Origin: Aricia agestis
Lineage: Eukaryota; Arthropoda; Insecta; Lepidoptera; Lycaenidae
Assembly: GCF_905147365.1 (NCBI RefSeq)
Contig: NC_056410.1
Span: 5,741,501 to 5,805,500, forward strand
Direction: 5' to 3'
DNA length: 64,000 bases
Positions within the stretch are counted from its first letter, which is position 1, and the number at the start of each line of letters is the position of its first letter. The position numbers and the translations under genes were made by a program. Below the pieces are notes generated by a model. That model saw nothing but the letters and a program-made list of their open reading frames with translations, had not been told where the DNA came from and searched no databases. Shown in pieces: positions 20,741-32,724 of the stretch.

Positions 20741-20995
20741 CTTTAAAACTACGCAACGGATTTTGATGTAGTTTTTAACCGACTTCCAAAAACGTTCGGC
20801 TTATACGTTCGGCTGTGGATATGTTTTTTTTTTTTTTTTTTTATGTCTGTTTACCGATTACTCCACCGTTTGTGAACCGATTTACAAAATTTTTATTTTG
20901 TTGTATAGGTTATTACTCAAATTTGGTACCATGTTCAGAAATGTGGTGACCTGATGATGGGATCCATGAGTAATCGAGGGAACTCCTCAAAATTC
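20741..20995 (+). repeat. Interspersed repeat (ACCGATTACTCC...GATCCATGAG)
   Basis: Blocks TTTAACCGACTTCCAAAAA, ACCGATTACTCCACCG and GAGTAATCGAGGGAACTCCT recur, diverged, at 48,755-48,905. A poly(T) run of about 20 lies inside. It is a common-looking lepidopteran repeat, class not assigned. Confidence 0.55.
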
Positions 20996-21018
20996 AAATG
21001 GAAACATATGATTTTTTT

Positions 21019-21022
<4 letters not shown>

Positions 21023-21098
<76 letters not shown>
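21023..21098. repeat. (TA)n microsatellite, about 38 units
   Basis: An uninterrupted alternating TA tract. It abuts the truncated MITE that begins near 21,100. It will form cruciform or slipped structures and is probably length-polymorphic. Confidence 0.98.
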
Positions 21099-21099
<1 letters not shown>

Positions 21100-21100
<1 letters not shown>

Positions 21101-21195
21101 ACGTAAAGTAAAAAAGTTGCTCTTTCAGCGCAGCTACTTTCACAGTGAACTCTATATTATTGGGAACCCATACATACCCTAAAGTATTATCATGA
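21100..21195. mobile_element. Half of a mariner-like foldback MITE
   Basis: Only the right arm remains: GCTACTTTCACAGTGAACTC, then CCCTAAAGTATTATCA. The left arm is replaced by the (TA)n tract. Confidence 0.7.
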
Positions 21196-21763
21196 CCCGT
21201 ATCTAAGGCCAAAATAGACAGAATTTAATTTTAGTTGTTAAGTGATCTGACTATAATAGTTGTTGGTAATCAAATATGGGTAGGCCAATACAGAATTCGT
21301 AAAATGTGTTGTTACTAACGTTCTGTAAATAAGGAAAATACAACATATTTCTTTTCATAAATACACAGGCTATCTGTTTAACGATACGTAATTGTTATGT
21401 TTGATGTGCGCTCAATAATATCAGGGTCGTAACATTCGATTGGCCGCGTGTTTTATGGGGGAAAAGTGGGGAAAAGGAAGGGAAAAGGAGGGGTTGAAAG
21501 GGGAGGGATAAAACATCTGCCGCAGGAAATAGTCTGAGATAAATTGATCAACTTAATATTGTTTTGTTGGAGCCGCGAGCGTTCACGCATCAATTCTTTA
21601 CGTTTATCCAATAAGCCATGATTATGATTTGTACACTATATTTTGTTAACCTACTTGCAAAAAGGAGATAGTTCTTTTTTCGGCTTTAGTGGCTTTCAGT
21701 TTGGTAACAAGAAATTGCAGCTTCAAGTTAGTATTGAAATGTAAAATTACATACATACTTCTA
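21196..21763. other. Unassigned intergenic DNA
   Basis: Purine-rich patch at 21,460-21,510 (GGGGAAAAGTGGGGAAAAGG). No gene supported. Confidence 0.4.
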
Positions 21764-21940
21764 TTTTTTTTTTTTTTTTATTAAATAAGGGGGCAAACGA
21801 GCAAACGGGTCACCTGATGGTAAGCAACTACCGTCGCCCATGGACACTCGCAACATCAGAAGAGCTGCAGGTGCGTTGCCGGCCTTTTAAAGGGTATACG
21901 CTCTTTTCTTGAAGGTTTGCAGGTCGTATCGGTCCGGAAT
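21764..21940 (-). mobile_element. Poly(A) SINE-like element, variant 5' part
   Basis: The 3' half matches the family (GGGGGCAAACGAGCAAACGG on plus). After GGCCTTTTAA it switches to GAAGGTTTGCAGGTCGTATC, a variant shared with 62,650-63,190. Truncated by the Helitron that begins at 21,941. Confidence 0.7.
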
Positions 21941-22208
21941 TCTATACTAATGTACTAACATTACTTATTATAAATGTGTCTGTCTGTACGTTACCTTTTC
22001 CGCTTAACTGATTTTGCTGAAATTACTTATTATAAATGTGTCTGTCGGTACGTTACATTTCCTCTTAACTGATTTTGCTGAAATTTTAAATTTATGGAGA
22101 TACTTGAAGTCCCGGAAAAAGACATAGAATAATTATTATCCCAAAAAAAAATACGGTTCCCGCACGATACACGAATATTTTCGCAACGGAGTTACGCGCC
22201 TCATCTTG
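21941..22208 (+). mobile_element. Helitron-like family A with internal duplication
   Basis: Starts TCTATACTAATG and ends CGCAACGGAGTTACGCGCCT...CTTG, a degenerate CTAG. A 62-bp unit is tandemly duplicated (ATTACTTATTATAAATGTGT at 21,960 and 22,022). Confidence 0.75.
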
Positions 22209-23720
22209 TTACGTAATAAATTGATGTGAGTTACAATGTAAAATGTAAATATTTGAGGACATTATAGTGTGTTCAATAATTACACAGCTCCACGCTCCCG
22301 TTTTGTGTGCACCAACCAAAAATGATTTACGTCTGCGTCGGCGAATATATTTGCGTTTAACTCTGCAGTGCAAAGCTCAATTTATAGTAACGTAAAATAT
22401 AATATTGCTAGCTGATCCGGTAAACTTCTTTTTGCCATATTATACAATATGTACATCATTTCGGCTATGCAAAATCTAGCCAGTAAGAACACAGATTATC
22501 AAAATCAGTGTAGCTTTTTTGGTGTAGTTTCGCAACAAAATGCGACACTAACATAAAGTCTATACTCATTTTTACAAATATTATAAACAAGATAATATTA
22601 CAGAATTTTCAAAGTACCTGGTATGACTAATAATAAAATTTTTTAGGTATTGATACACATAATATTTTAGAAGTGAGTAAAATTAGAAATAATAATCCCT
22701 AGTACGTTACTTTTACGTTGTCATTACTGTTGGCTCTATCTTTTATCCCCCCTGTTTCGGTCATCTTTTAGGTTTTGGTATTTTAATTGAATATTAACTT
22801 TTGAGATTGGTCACTCAATATAATGAAGTAAAAAAAAATGATGGATTTATAATTTAAATGTCCATAAGAGGTAACCCTCAATATTAATTTAGACGTAATT
22901 AAGTCAATAGCGCGCTAAGCCCACCGTCGTGGCCCTAATTGTAATTAGCTTATTTCACTACAGTTAATTCTTTAACCACTCAAAGCGATTTATAATTAAA
23001 TCTTTATGTAGAAAATACAAAAATTTAAAATAATATTACTCTAAAAGGTAGAGGTTCTGGTCAGACAGTCTTTTTCTTTCCAATATATACCAGATAATTA
23101 TTATTTACTTAGCCAGATAAAAATTATAGTTGGAATAAGAAAAGTTGGATAATTTATTCATGACGAGTAAGAAACATTTTTTTAAACGTCCATTATGTAA
23201 CTAGTAGGTATACATTTTTAAGAATTTTAACTTGGTAATGAGTGTTTTTATTCATTTTAGGACCACAAAATTGTTTTCAACCTGGAAAAGATCCCGATAA
23301 ACGAATTTTGTCGCAACACAGTTGCTAGCAACATCAGCTAGCTAAATTTATTAATGGCTGCCCATTATCTTTTTAATATAATCATAAAATAATAACACAG
23401 AAAGCATAATAAATATGAACAAATAAGCATAATGCAGCGTTTAGTAAAGTGAATGTTGTAAAAGCGGCAGTAAAAGCTTGTGGCACCTGCGACAGCTTAG
23501 CAGGGTTGCCACGCCACAGAAATGTACACAAAACTTAGGACGTTTACACAGAGTATTTACTATATAAATTATAGGCTTACAACATTATGCCTACAAATAA
23601 CATAATATACTTCATCTCCCTCCCCGTTGAGATATGAAGATAGAATAAGGTCTGCATAATCTTAACATCTCTACTTAAATATTTCTTGGACTTATTATTT
23701 CATCCACATAAAAAGTCCAT
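22209..23720. other. AT-rich intergenic DNA with Helitron scraps
   Basis: 22,409-22,475 (GCTAGCTGATCCGGTAAACT) and 23,281-23,341 (CGATAAACGAATTTTGTCGC ... CAGCTAG) are short Helitron-like ends. No genes seen. Confidence 0.45.
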
Positions 23721-23945
23721 TAGCTGTGTCCACACTGTGCCTTTTTCTGTTCGTCAAGGGCGTTATAGCGCAGTCAACAGCGAACGTGAGGCATGCCCGT
23801 GACGCATGCCCTCTGACCGTATCCAAAAAACAAAGTTGGCGTTGCGTTTGTTGACGTATTCAATTATTGAATGCGCCAAAACGAAAATTGAATGAAAGAA
23901 GATGACGAAAATTGAAGACGGAAGCGCATAGTGTGGATATAGCTA
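23721..23945. mobile_element. TIR MITE (TAGCTGTGTCCACACT family)
   Basis: Ends TAGCTGTGTCCACACTGTGC and GCGCATAGTGTGGATATAGCTA are inverted. Two further copies lie at 40,173-40,412 and 56,027-56,266. TTA next to both ends suggests a 3-bp Harbinger-like target site, but the end symmetry makes the exact site ambiguous. Confidence 0.75.
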
Positions 23946-24467
23946 TTAAATTATACACGCAAACAACGTTATTGGGCACTTTGCACACTGCGCATTGTGC
24001 TAAAATGCTTTTTAATATCATTATTAATTAATGTGGTTACATAATATTATGTGTTTAACCACAATCATTTTCATGAATTTTAACATATTTTTAATCAAAA
24101 TGTGTATGTACCTTTTATAAACGCGTAACTGGCCACCCTAAACTCAACTGCCATTCATTGGGGAACTTTGAAAGGCTTCAGGCTAAACGGTGGTCGTAAA
24201 AATAATACGCTGACGTGAATCGGCAGCATTTATGAACGTTATAGAACAAGTTGCAAAAATAATATTTTTCAATATCATTTATATTTTAAAAGACACGATA
24301 GGATGAATATTATATATATTATATACGTAATTGGTTTTCCGCTAATGATGTCACCGAATAAAAATCACAAGACTTGTGTGCTTTGTTATAGTAAAACTTT
24401 TTGTTGCTTATCATTCAAATATTTTATAATTGTAGATACAGCTCTACGACAAGAGCATGAACTGTAT
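23946..24467. other. Unassigned AT-rich intergenic DNA
   Basis: No supported feature. Confidence 0.4.
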
Positions 24468-24666
24468 CATAGTAAAAGGAGGGGAAGTAAGTTATCTTCA
24501 TACAAAGGCACCGCGCGCGGCTTGTATGTGTGCGCCATAGTATCAATGCGTCGCCACGTACGGCTCACAACAAAATCTCGGCGGTACCAGGCCTCGAAAA
24601 CTGGCCGAGTGCGCGCGCGCGGTGCCTTTGTATGAAGATAACTTACTTCCCCTCCTTTTACTATGA
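24468..24666. mobile_element. GC-cored MITE with about 53-bp near-perfect TIRs
   Basis: TCATAGTAAAAGGAGGGGAA, then TTCATACAAAGGCACCGCGC, is mirrored on the right to CCTCCTTTTACTATGA at 24,666. The core is rich in CG dinucleotides (GCGCGCGCGG, CCACGTACGG). Partial flank match ACTGT on both sides. The frame at 24,303-24,635 is incidental. The near-perfect arms imply a young element. Confidence 0.8.
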
Positions 24667-26674
24667 CTGTGGTGTACGAAAGGCAAAGTGAAAATTTATG
24701 AAGAGGAATTTACTCATTGTATAATATGAGCTGTAACATATTATCAAAATATTATAGCCTCGTTTTTGTATTAAAAGTCATCAAATGTCGACATAGGGAA
24801 CGTGCCTTATCGCTGGTATCGTCACCTTGTCATACTCGTATATTGTGTACTGTATTACGAGTATTTATTGTATATGGAAAAAAAAATGTTTAACCAAAAT
24901 GGATCACATTTGCGAAGGTAGCGTTAACAATGATAAGAACGAGTGGCAAAAGAAAATATGTTTTTGATTTAAATAATATGTATGTCCTCGCAGAAACTTA
25001 AAGTGGCAGGAAATTTAAGGTGCAAGGTTTTTTTCTTCAAGTCAAGAAATAGTTTTGCTCGATTAGCAAAATTCTACTTCTACTGTGTAGCTCTGCAAAA
25101 AATGTACAGGTGTCTACGGAAACGTGCAGTTGTCTACGAAAACTGTATGGTGGCCGAAATCTTTGAGAGTGCGATGTAGGAGTGACAAACAAGTCATTAA
25201 ACACCTACAAGTGCAAGTCAATACTACAAATTTTTCATATTGTGGTAAATACTGTCAATTCAAAAAGAGTCGGTCCATTCATCAACAGTAATTACGTACT
25301 AAATGCATTTCAGAGATTAATGACAACGATAGAGCTTAACTTTAATTAAAATCGTTTAAACAAAAAGGACAGGCCGTGTTTAAATTACAGAATTAAATTA
25401 ATGTTTAAATTTTGTATATTGTGTTAAGTCGTCATCAATTTTCATATGGATATGTCATAAACGTTATCACACGTTTATGACAAAATAATTATGTTTTGTT
25501 TGTAACAACTTATAATACTTTTTTTTTTCAATAAAAATAAACTTAAATAATACCTAACAAGAGATCGCCCAATGGTCGAAATTCGACCTCAAATTAAAAA
25601 AAAAAAAGTTTCAAATTTCAACGCTTTTCTATATCTTTTTTTTCTATTGATATTTTATTGTCAAAATATTGACTTTATTATTTTTTAAGCCTGGGCTTAA
25701 CAGTATTTATGATTCAATAAAGAAAAAGATTTCTGAAAAACAAACTATAGGATGTTGCTATTTTATTACACATTGGTTTAGTTTTCATTCCTACAGGCGT
25801 ATACATATTATACAGTCTCTCTCCGAAGTTACATTCCAAGTACATTTATAAGTTTGTCGTCCATTACTCCCTAACTTTTAGAGTCAAGTTAGCTTTAGAT
25901 TTCCTTTTCAATTCATTACGTTCTAACTTACACGTCCACATACAAACTGGAAAAAAGAAAGTTCAATCTTATGTGAATTAAGTTTACATTCCTAAGAGAT
26001 CTGGTATTCCGGTCTGTTATTTCGGAAATTCAGATTCAGATTTAATTTGATATTTAATGTGGTATATGAATCGGTTTTCATTAACATTTCATTTGAGGTG
26101 TGACAATCGTTCCTCTGGTTCTTTAACTAAGAACTAACTACAATGGGAACAAAATATAATAAAATTACACATTTTTTGGTTTTATTACCGAACTTAGTTT
26201 TCAAAATTTAAAAAGAATGTCCTACTTATCGATGTTAGCCTCTGGTTTGACACAGCTCTAAAACTAATGGCTAAGACGAGGCCTTGTGAGAAAGTTCACA
26301 AGCAAGTGAAACCCTTAAGTGGGTTAACAAACGTAACATTAATATGCACGTCGCGAAGATAATGAACTGACAGTCCCAGTTTAGCGAACGTATGTAAATA
26401 CGCCGGGGAGTTGGGAGTGGGGCTGGGGAGGTAGCCCGTAACTCTGGATCCTGAGAGATAATTACTTGTGTCACTGACATAATGCTGCCCTTTTTAATCT
26501 GAGATACGAACATTTTTGACACTGAAGGATGCCACTGGAAAATGTAAAGGTGCGGCCAGATTAGAGGGCTGTAACTGTGACCTTTCAGAAATACCTAAGT
26601 GCTGTAAATTAGTCATATAATATCATAATAGCCGATTATGCTTATGACTTGGCATAATATTATAATCCATAATA
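24667..26674. other. AT-rich intergenic DNA
   Basis: 25,556-25,600 carries AGAGATCGCCCAATGGTCGA, the 3' terminus of Helitron family C (see 28,974), here eroded. A small GC patch lies at 26,400-26,440. No supported genes among several short frames. Confidence 0.4.
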
Positions 26675-26885
26675 TCCATACTTAATATTATAAATGCGAA
26701 AGTGTGTCTTTCTGACTGTCTGTTACCTCTTCGCGCCTAAACCGCTACACCGATTTAGCTGAAATTTAATATGAAGATACTCGGAGTCTCGGGAAAGGAC
26801 ATAGGATACTTTTTATCCCGCAAAAATGTACGGTTCCCACGCGATAAACGAATTTTGGCGCAACGGAGTAGTGGGCGTCATCTAG
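26675..26885 (+). mobile_element. Helitron-like family A, complete termini
   Basis: A|TCCATACTTAATATTATAAA at the 5' end and GGGCGTCATCTAG|T at the 3' end: canonical TC/CTAG ends and insertion between A and T. 211 bp. Confidence 0.85.
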
Positions 26886-27638
26886 TATTAAAATAATTCC
26901 TTAATAAGTATTTTCTCAGCGGTTCTAATATAACTGGATTAAAGGAATCTATTTGTAAACTGCATGTAGGTCGTTCTCGCGAGTACACTCGGTGTCACGT
27001 CGCTTGCACCGTCTAAACCCGTCTTAATTAACCCTGTCACTGCCAGTGGAATAAATTGTGCTAATGATATCTGGGGAATAAATATTGCAAGAATATCGTA
27101 ATTATTAGGTACCTTAAACCTTTACCTTGAGTTTAACCCTTTACTTGAGCGTATTTTAAAATGAATATTATTATTTATAAATATTGTCCAAAAATAAATC
27201 AATACCTTGTTTTAAATACTTTTGAAACTTTATATTATTCTTTAGAAATTCTGAGGAAACAATGTTTTTTGTTAATATTTAAAAAAAAAGTCCCTATTTT
27301 ATATTACATTATTACTTGTTGGTAACAGAAGAGCTTAAATTCTAGACTCTCATTGCTCATCGTCGATTGTAAAATGTATCCGTATGGTAATTTTATTTCA
27401 GAGAATTCTGCGAAAGGTAGGGCTGCGTCGTATTCCCGTGGGCTAAAGAAACTTGAGACGATACGACCGTGAATACTTCTTTTCTTCCTCGCTTACGAGA
27501 TAAAATATATTCCCCTCACACAAAGATTTCGCAGAAATAAAATTTAACTACACTGTACGTAAAACTTTCTTTAAAGAAAATACATGTAAGAATTACGTTA
27601 TAATATTGCCGTACTATTTTATGAGTTACCATAATTTA
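26886..27638. other. Unassigned intergenic DNA
   Basis: No supported feature. Confidence 0.4.
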
Positions 27639-27875
27639 TCCATAATAACATTTAAAATGCGAAAGTGTGTCTATCTGCCTGAGTGTCCGTCTATCTATCT
27701 GTCTGTTTGTCTGTTAATTCTTCACGCCCAAACACTGAACCGATTTTGCTGAAATTTGGTATGGAGATACTTCGAGTCCCGGGTAAGGACATAGGATACA
27801 TTTTAGTACGGAAAAATGTACGGTTACCGCGCGATTAAACTAATTTTGGCGCAACAGAGTTGCGGGCGTCATCTC
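27639..27875 (+). mobile_element. Helitron-like family A
   Basis: Starts TCCATAATAAC, has a lengthened CTGTCTGTTTGTCTGTTAAT microsatellite-like stretch and ends GCAACAGAGTTGCGGGCGTC then CTCG, a mutated CTAG. Confidence 0.78.
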
Positions 27876-28375
27876 GTTACGTAATACTTTTCTATAAGTA
27901 CATACAAATTCTGGTATTTTAATGGTTAATTATCAAGTAGGTATAATGTAAAACATTTTATCTGCAAACGACTGTGTAATTACTTTAAAATTAAGTTAAT
28001 GTTTTTTTCATTAATTTTCAATAAAAGTTGTATTAATGATTCAATTTCAATCAGTGTTAGAGTTGGAATATATCAACGCCAGATCCATTTGAATTTCCCG
28101 AAAAGCTAATTAAGTTTAGATAACGTATAATTTACTAAATTAATTCCCTTTTAGTACTTTTATGAGCCCGTTCAGATGAATGATGAACCCGTGTGAACGA
28201 ACTTCATATCTTTAGCGAGACTAGCAAAATGTTTTTTTTTAAATAAGATAAATATTTAGTTCTTGTAACAATCATCTAAGTTCCGCAAAATAATGATGAA
28301 TCTTTTACTAAATTAATCTTTTAATTTTTTTGATAGCAGTACAAAGTCAAACAGTCAAAATACTTCGACTCTATA
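27876..28375. other. Unassigned AT-rich intergenic DNA
   Basis: No supported feature. Confidence 0.4.
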
Positions 28376-28413
28376 AGCCAAACCAAACACAATATATTGT
28401 GTTTGGCTTGGCT
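28376..28413. repeat. Short near-perfect palindrome
   Basis: AGCCAAACCAAACACAATAT is followed directly by its inverse with one mismatch and essentially no loop. Confidence 0.75.
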
Positions 28414-28973
28414 TTCTTTTTCTTAAAACGCTGATATTTTTATAAAAAAGCTTTATTTAACACAGTTAAAGAACAGCATTCTAACTTAACACTAAATACC
28501 CGTCAGACAGTTACGTAAAAAATAAAAGCGTGTTTAACGTGAATATAAATAAGGATTTTACTCATCATCGTAGGACCCTTAAACCATTGAAAATCAGAAC
28601 TCGCATTGGGCTTATAATTAACAATATTGTATAAATGTGTGTATAGCGCGGCATAACCAAACGCGAGCCGTGCTCATTAAATGAATTACCCTTGGGAAAA
28701 AAGAAAAAAAAAGGTTTTTCCTTCTCCAATAGCTTTTATTAAAACATATTTTCTTGCCCATTTATTCCCTTAAAAATGTGTAAAAACGTTGACCGCGATC
28801 TTTTCCGTTTATATTTTTCTGAATCCTTCGAGATTAATTATTTTTTCCATGAATAAATTTTCGTATGCATTTAGCTAAAAGCTTTTGTGAATTATACCTT
28901 CATAACAAAGACAACACTTTTTCCTTCTATTAGTGACTACTGTCCGTGAAAGTCCATATTTTATTTTACATTA
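28414..28973. other. Unassigned AT-rich intergenic DNA
   Basis: No supported feature. Confidence 0.4.
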
Positions 28974-29462
28974 CTAGAGATCGCCCAATGGTCGAAATTC
29001 GACCTTAGTTTCAACGACATTAGGACTACCCATATTTTGTAAAAAAATATTGACTATCATATTTGTTTCAACTCTTGTCTTTGGAATCAGCTGATCTCAG
29101 ACTGGCCGTGTAAGCATTGTCTAATAGCATCTAAGATTCAATAAAAAAACTATAATCCATTTTCAACTTCTCACCTTGTTGTCAACAGACTTCAACCATA
29201 AATAAAAGAGTACAATTCGTATGCTTTTTTTTATAGGCTTGTCACTCAAAAATCTGTCATTTTTCCTTGTGTGTGTGTTGTAGTGTGTGTAATGTTTTAT
29301 TTGTTAAAAAAATGTATGATAAAAGCATAATTTCAAAATAATATTAGCTCGATGCACTCCTTCAGAATATAAACTATAACTGTACAAAATTTTATTCTCC
29401 TACCTTTTCCCATTTTTCGTCAAAAGGGATACAAAGTTGGCTCACGAATTAATATATATAGA
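28974..29462 (-). mobile_element. Nonautonomous Helitron, family C, complete
   Basis: On the minus strand: A|TCTATATATATTAATTCGTG at the 5' end, GGTCGAATTTCGACC hairpin (28,990-29,004), then ATTGGGCGATCT and CTAG|T. All four canonical Helitron features are visible: TC start, subterminal hairpin, CTAG end, and an A/T host junction without duplication. 489 bp, no ORF. Confidence 0.85.
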
Positions 29463-29697
29463 TATTTACATTACGTCATATTATATATTTTGACACTAAA
29501 ATAAAAATATTATGTTCATTATGTGTTTTTCGCTACTTGAAAATACGAATAATATATTTTTATATTTAAGTAAATAAAAGCATATGACATATTTTTTTTC
29601 TCGAATTGCTATTTTTGAAGCCTAATTGCAATGTATCGAATCTGGATTAAAATGTTTTTATTTTTATTTTATAGAAGACTACTAGACTATTGATCGG

Positions 29698-29850
29698 ATG
29701 AGTCTAAAACCAAACTTAGCTGCAGTGTGGCTGCTACAGAAAACTCAAGAAGATATAAAACAATACGACGTCGTGAAACTAAATATCCTGACTGCGCTAA
29801 GGCCTTTCAATATCCAGCGAGCTGAGACAGTCTTAACTCATACATTTTAA
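29698..29850 (+). CDS. Small ORF or candidate terminal exon, unknown
   Basis: 50 codons from ATG 29,698 to TAA 29,850. The composition looks protein-like (AAVWLLQKTQEDIKQYDVV ... LRPFNIQRAETVL). The frame is open upstream only to a TAG that doubles as a possible splice acceptor (CTACTAG|ACTATTG), preceded by the pyrimidine-rich TTTTTATTTTTATTTTATAG. It could therefore be a last exon adding four residues before the Met. It is less AT-rich than its surroundings. I recognise no domain. It could be a decayed transposase or chance. Confidence 0.25.
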   Translation: MSLKPNLAAVWLLQKTQEDIKQYDVVKLNILTALRPFNIQRAETVLTHTF

Positions 29851-30303
29851 TGACTCTTCCTCATTTTGCAGAAGCTATTATAAGACTTTATTCTAGAAGC
29901 TACGTATTCTGTTCTATAATATCTATATACAAAGCAGAAATTGTACGTGTGAGTGTACTAAAGTTATATGTATAAATCATAAAGTTAATATACCTAGCGC
30001 AATAGAGCAACAATCTCGAGCTGTCAAACGTAACCAAAATTGGTTTTCATCTGTGTGAAAAATATGTATACGTATACACTTACACAAGCATGATTGAACA
30101 TGAATTCTATGAGATTAAATTGTCAACGTGCGGCACGTGCCGACTGGACGTCCAAAAAAGAGTGCTGCTGTCATGTATCACACGTCTCTTTTTACCACGC
30201 AGTGTTACTTTGCCTTTGTTTCTCTATTCCGCTAGGTATAATAACTTTATGGTATAAATCAATCTAATATTAATACAAATTATGCTGTGACATTTAGATA
30301 CTA
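29851..30303. repeat. Probable interspersed repeat remnant
   Basis: 30,000-30,240 (GTATCACACGTCTCTTTTTA, CCACGCAGTGTTACTTTGCC) resembles a sequence I associate with lepidopteran repeats, but no second copy lies in this window. The rest is unassigned. Confidence 0.3.
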
Positions 30304-30618
30304 TTAGCTGTCCCGGCAAACGTTTCTTTGCCATATAAAGTATTTCACCCGTATTATTTTATTGAAGTGACTAAATAAGTATGTCATCATGGCAACGTCC
30401 ATCGCTATCCCGTCGCACAAACAATGGTCACCGTCAGTCTCGAGTTGTAATGATTTACTATTATTTATTCAACAAATTGCACTTACCAATATAAAAAGTA
30501 CCCAGTAGCCGATTCCCAGACCTACTGAATATGCATATAAAATTTGGTTAAAATCAGTAAAGCCGTTTCGGAGGAGTGCGTTATCTAACATTGTGACACG
30601 AGAATTTTATATATTAGA
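30304..30618 (-). mobile_element. Helitron-like family D
   Basis: On the minus strand it starts TCTAATATATAAAATTCTCG and ends TTTGCCGGGACAGCTAA|T. CTAA fits the CTRR rule and the 3' junction base is T. 315 bp, noncoding. Confidence 0.65.
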
Positions 30619-32271
30619 AACTACGAATAATAAAAACTAAGGAATCGTAACTCCCATACTATTACCGTTTTAAATTTGGTTCCTTTTGATCTATCATGTA
30701 ACGTCCTACCGTAACCTAGTACCGCTCAAAGTCACCTAAATATTGCAAATGTATTGAAAAGTGTACCTAAGTTACACTTTTTTGACAAGTATTTTGGAGC
30801 ATGTTTTTAAGGGGTTACTTTTCCTTAGTATTTATTGTTCGTAGATTAGAAAGATATAATATTACTATGTTGTGACACTTAGATATAGACACTTTGGTCC
30901 AATCTACTACATCACAAAACTATATATATTAGACATCAACATTTCGTGACAAGCATTGTTCGGTCACAAAAACGAATTCTTCACTTTAGTTTTCGTGACA
31001 ATAATTTCCACCAAACAAAAATGTCTTCAACTCGCTTTCGCTGAACGAAACGAAGTGTTTATTTTCTGGAAAGGGCCTCGGTACTTCAATTACCCGAGTA
31101 TAAATAGTTAAAGCCACATAAACACGTTTTCTAGGTTTTCCTTTGTCCAATGAAAGAGCGATGAGGCAGGTTGAAGTTAATATTTAACGAGCACATCCCA
31201 TCTCGGTTACAGCTTTCCGACTGGAAGCCGCCTCTAAATAAATCAGGTTGGATATTTCAATTTATAAAAGCACTATGATCATTGAAATGGAAGTATAATG
31301 AGAAATGCGCATTATTCATCAAAAGCGAATACAGTTTTTCAACATTATCCGTGAGGAATGTCTCTATTTTATAACAAACTGTAACACAAAATGTAGTTCT
31401 TTTAATTTTTTTCGGTTGATAGTATTTATTATATGTAATTATATTTTATCGTCAGAATCTGGATGATATTTTGTTACGAGCAATTTAAAATGTTACCAAT
31501 CAATTCCAATAATTAAATAGAGCATGACTCTCCCGAAGCAATCATAAATCTCTTGAGAGATTTTCATGAAGTAAAAATTACGTTAAATTTTTCGAGTAAC
31601 AGAGATTGAAGAGATGTTTAAATTACTATGCATTTTTTTCAATAAATAGCTTTGAAATAAACAAATACTTTTTACAATTGAAAAAAAAAACTAAGACTAT
31701 TGTAAAGTAAAGTTATGAGAGCCATGACTAAATTGTTAAGTATAGTTATGACTTATGAGATTAAAAACTTTAAAACACAAATTATGCGCTGTGGCGTAAA
31801 ATTTTCATAGCATGTAAAACTGCACACAGTTCAAGCAAACGATTTTGTGCCCTCTATTTGCATAACTGCTTTTTCTCTATTTTATTTTAAATATCTTTTA
31901 TTATATAACATTTCAAAAGTCTCACTTTAAAAATAGATTCCGGTCAAAGTGAAATAACATTACTGTACAAAATGCAATTTGAATTGTGAATATTCATAGC
32001 CAAGTGGCGGTCGTCTCCCGCTGAGCACAGAACATGACAAATGTATATAATTCAATAAAAATTCATTTTTTATGAATATTTTTACATTTTTTACTAAATG
32101 GTGTTAAAATGAAATATTTGTTTCATATTTGTATAATGTTGCTCTACATGTTATGGTCCCATTATTTAATATTGAACTCACTAAGGAACTAATATTTTTT
32201 ATAATTAATATTTTATGTAGTTTTCACACACATTACCATTGTATAAACATTAAATATACATTGCTGCCATA
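30619..32271. other. AT-rich intergenic DNA
   Basis: No frame, repeat boundary or RNA gene that I can support in this 1.6-kb stretch. Confidence 0.4.
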
Positions 32272-32724
32272 GTACAAGTTGGAAGCCGGCTACATGAAGT
32301 TGCAGCAGACGACGTCATGTCGTTGCGACACTACTGGTTACTATGTATTTCTATGAATAAGGGCCGCGCCACACCAGAATGACAGCGGCGAGGCGAGCAC
32401 TTTCAGTGTCATAATATGATTTTAAACTTTATCTCCATTGTTGTAATACATAGTATCGCTTGAAAAATCAACGGCCGCCCGTGGCCGCTCATGGCCGCTC
32501 CGCCGGCGGCCGCGATTTCCCAAGCGATACTATGCATTACTATAATGAAGATAAAGTTTAAAATCATATGACACTGAAAGTGCTCGCCTCGCCGCTGCCA
32601 TTCCGGTATAGCGCGGCCCTAAGTGTCGCTAGCTTCGTGTCGCTAGCTGCGGAGCGTATTTCATAGAAATGAACGACACGTCGTCTGCGGTTGATTCATG
32701 TCGCCCGCTGCCAACCGGCACCTT
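32272..32724. mobile_element. TIR MITE hosting a second foldback MITE
   Basis: Outer ends AGTACAAGTTGGAAGCCGGC and GCTGCCAACCGGCACCTTA are imperfect inverse copies. The uninterrupted relatives at 39,124-39,293 and 55,021-55,190 show the same outer sequence, including CTATGTATTTCTATGAA and GTGTCGCTAGCTTCGTGTCG, without the inner element. This proves nesting. Confidence 0.82.
32361..32619. mobile_element. Harbinger-like foldback MITE with TAA duplication
   Basis: Inverted ends of about 110 bp: GGGCCGCGCCACACCAGAAT on the left, TTCCGGTATAGCGCGGCCC on the right. Flanked by TAA at 32,358-32,360 and 32,620-32,622. The loop is very GC-rich (GGCCGCCCGTGGCCGCTCAT). The 3-bp TAA site and GGGCC ends fit PIF/Harbinger. 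Confidence 0.8.

Noticed and set aside
20994..21212. ORF with an alternating Tyr-Ile tract
   Set aside because: Produced by the (TA)n microsatellite plus half a MITE.
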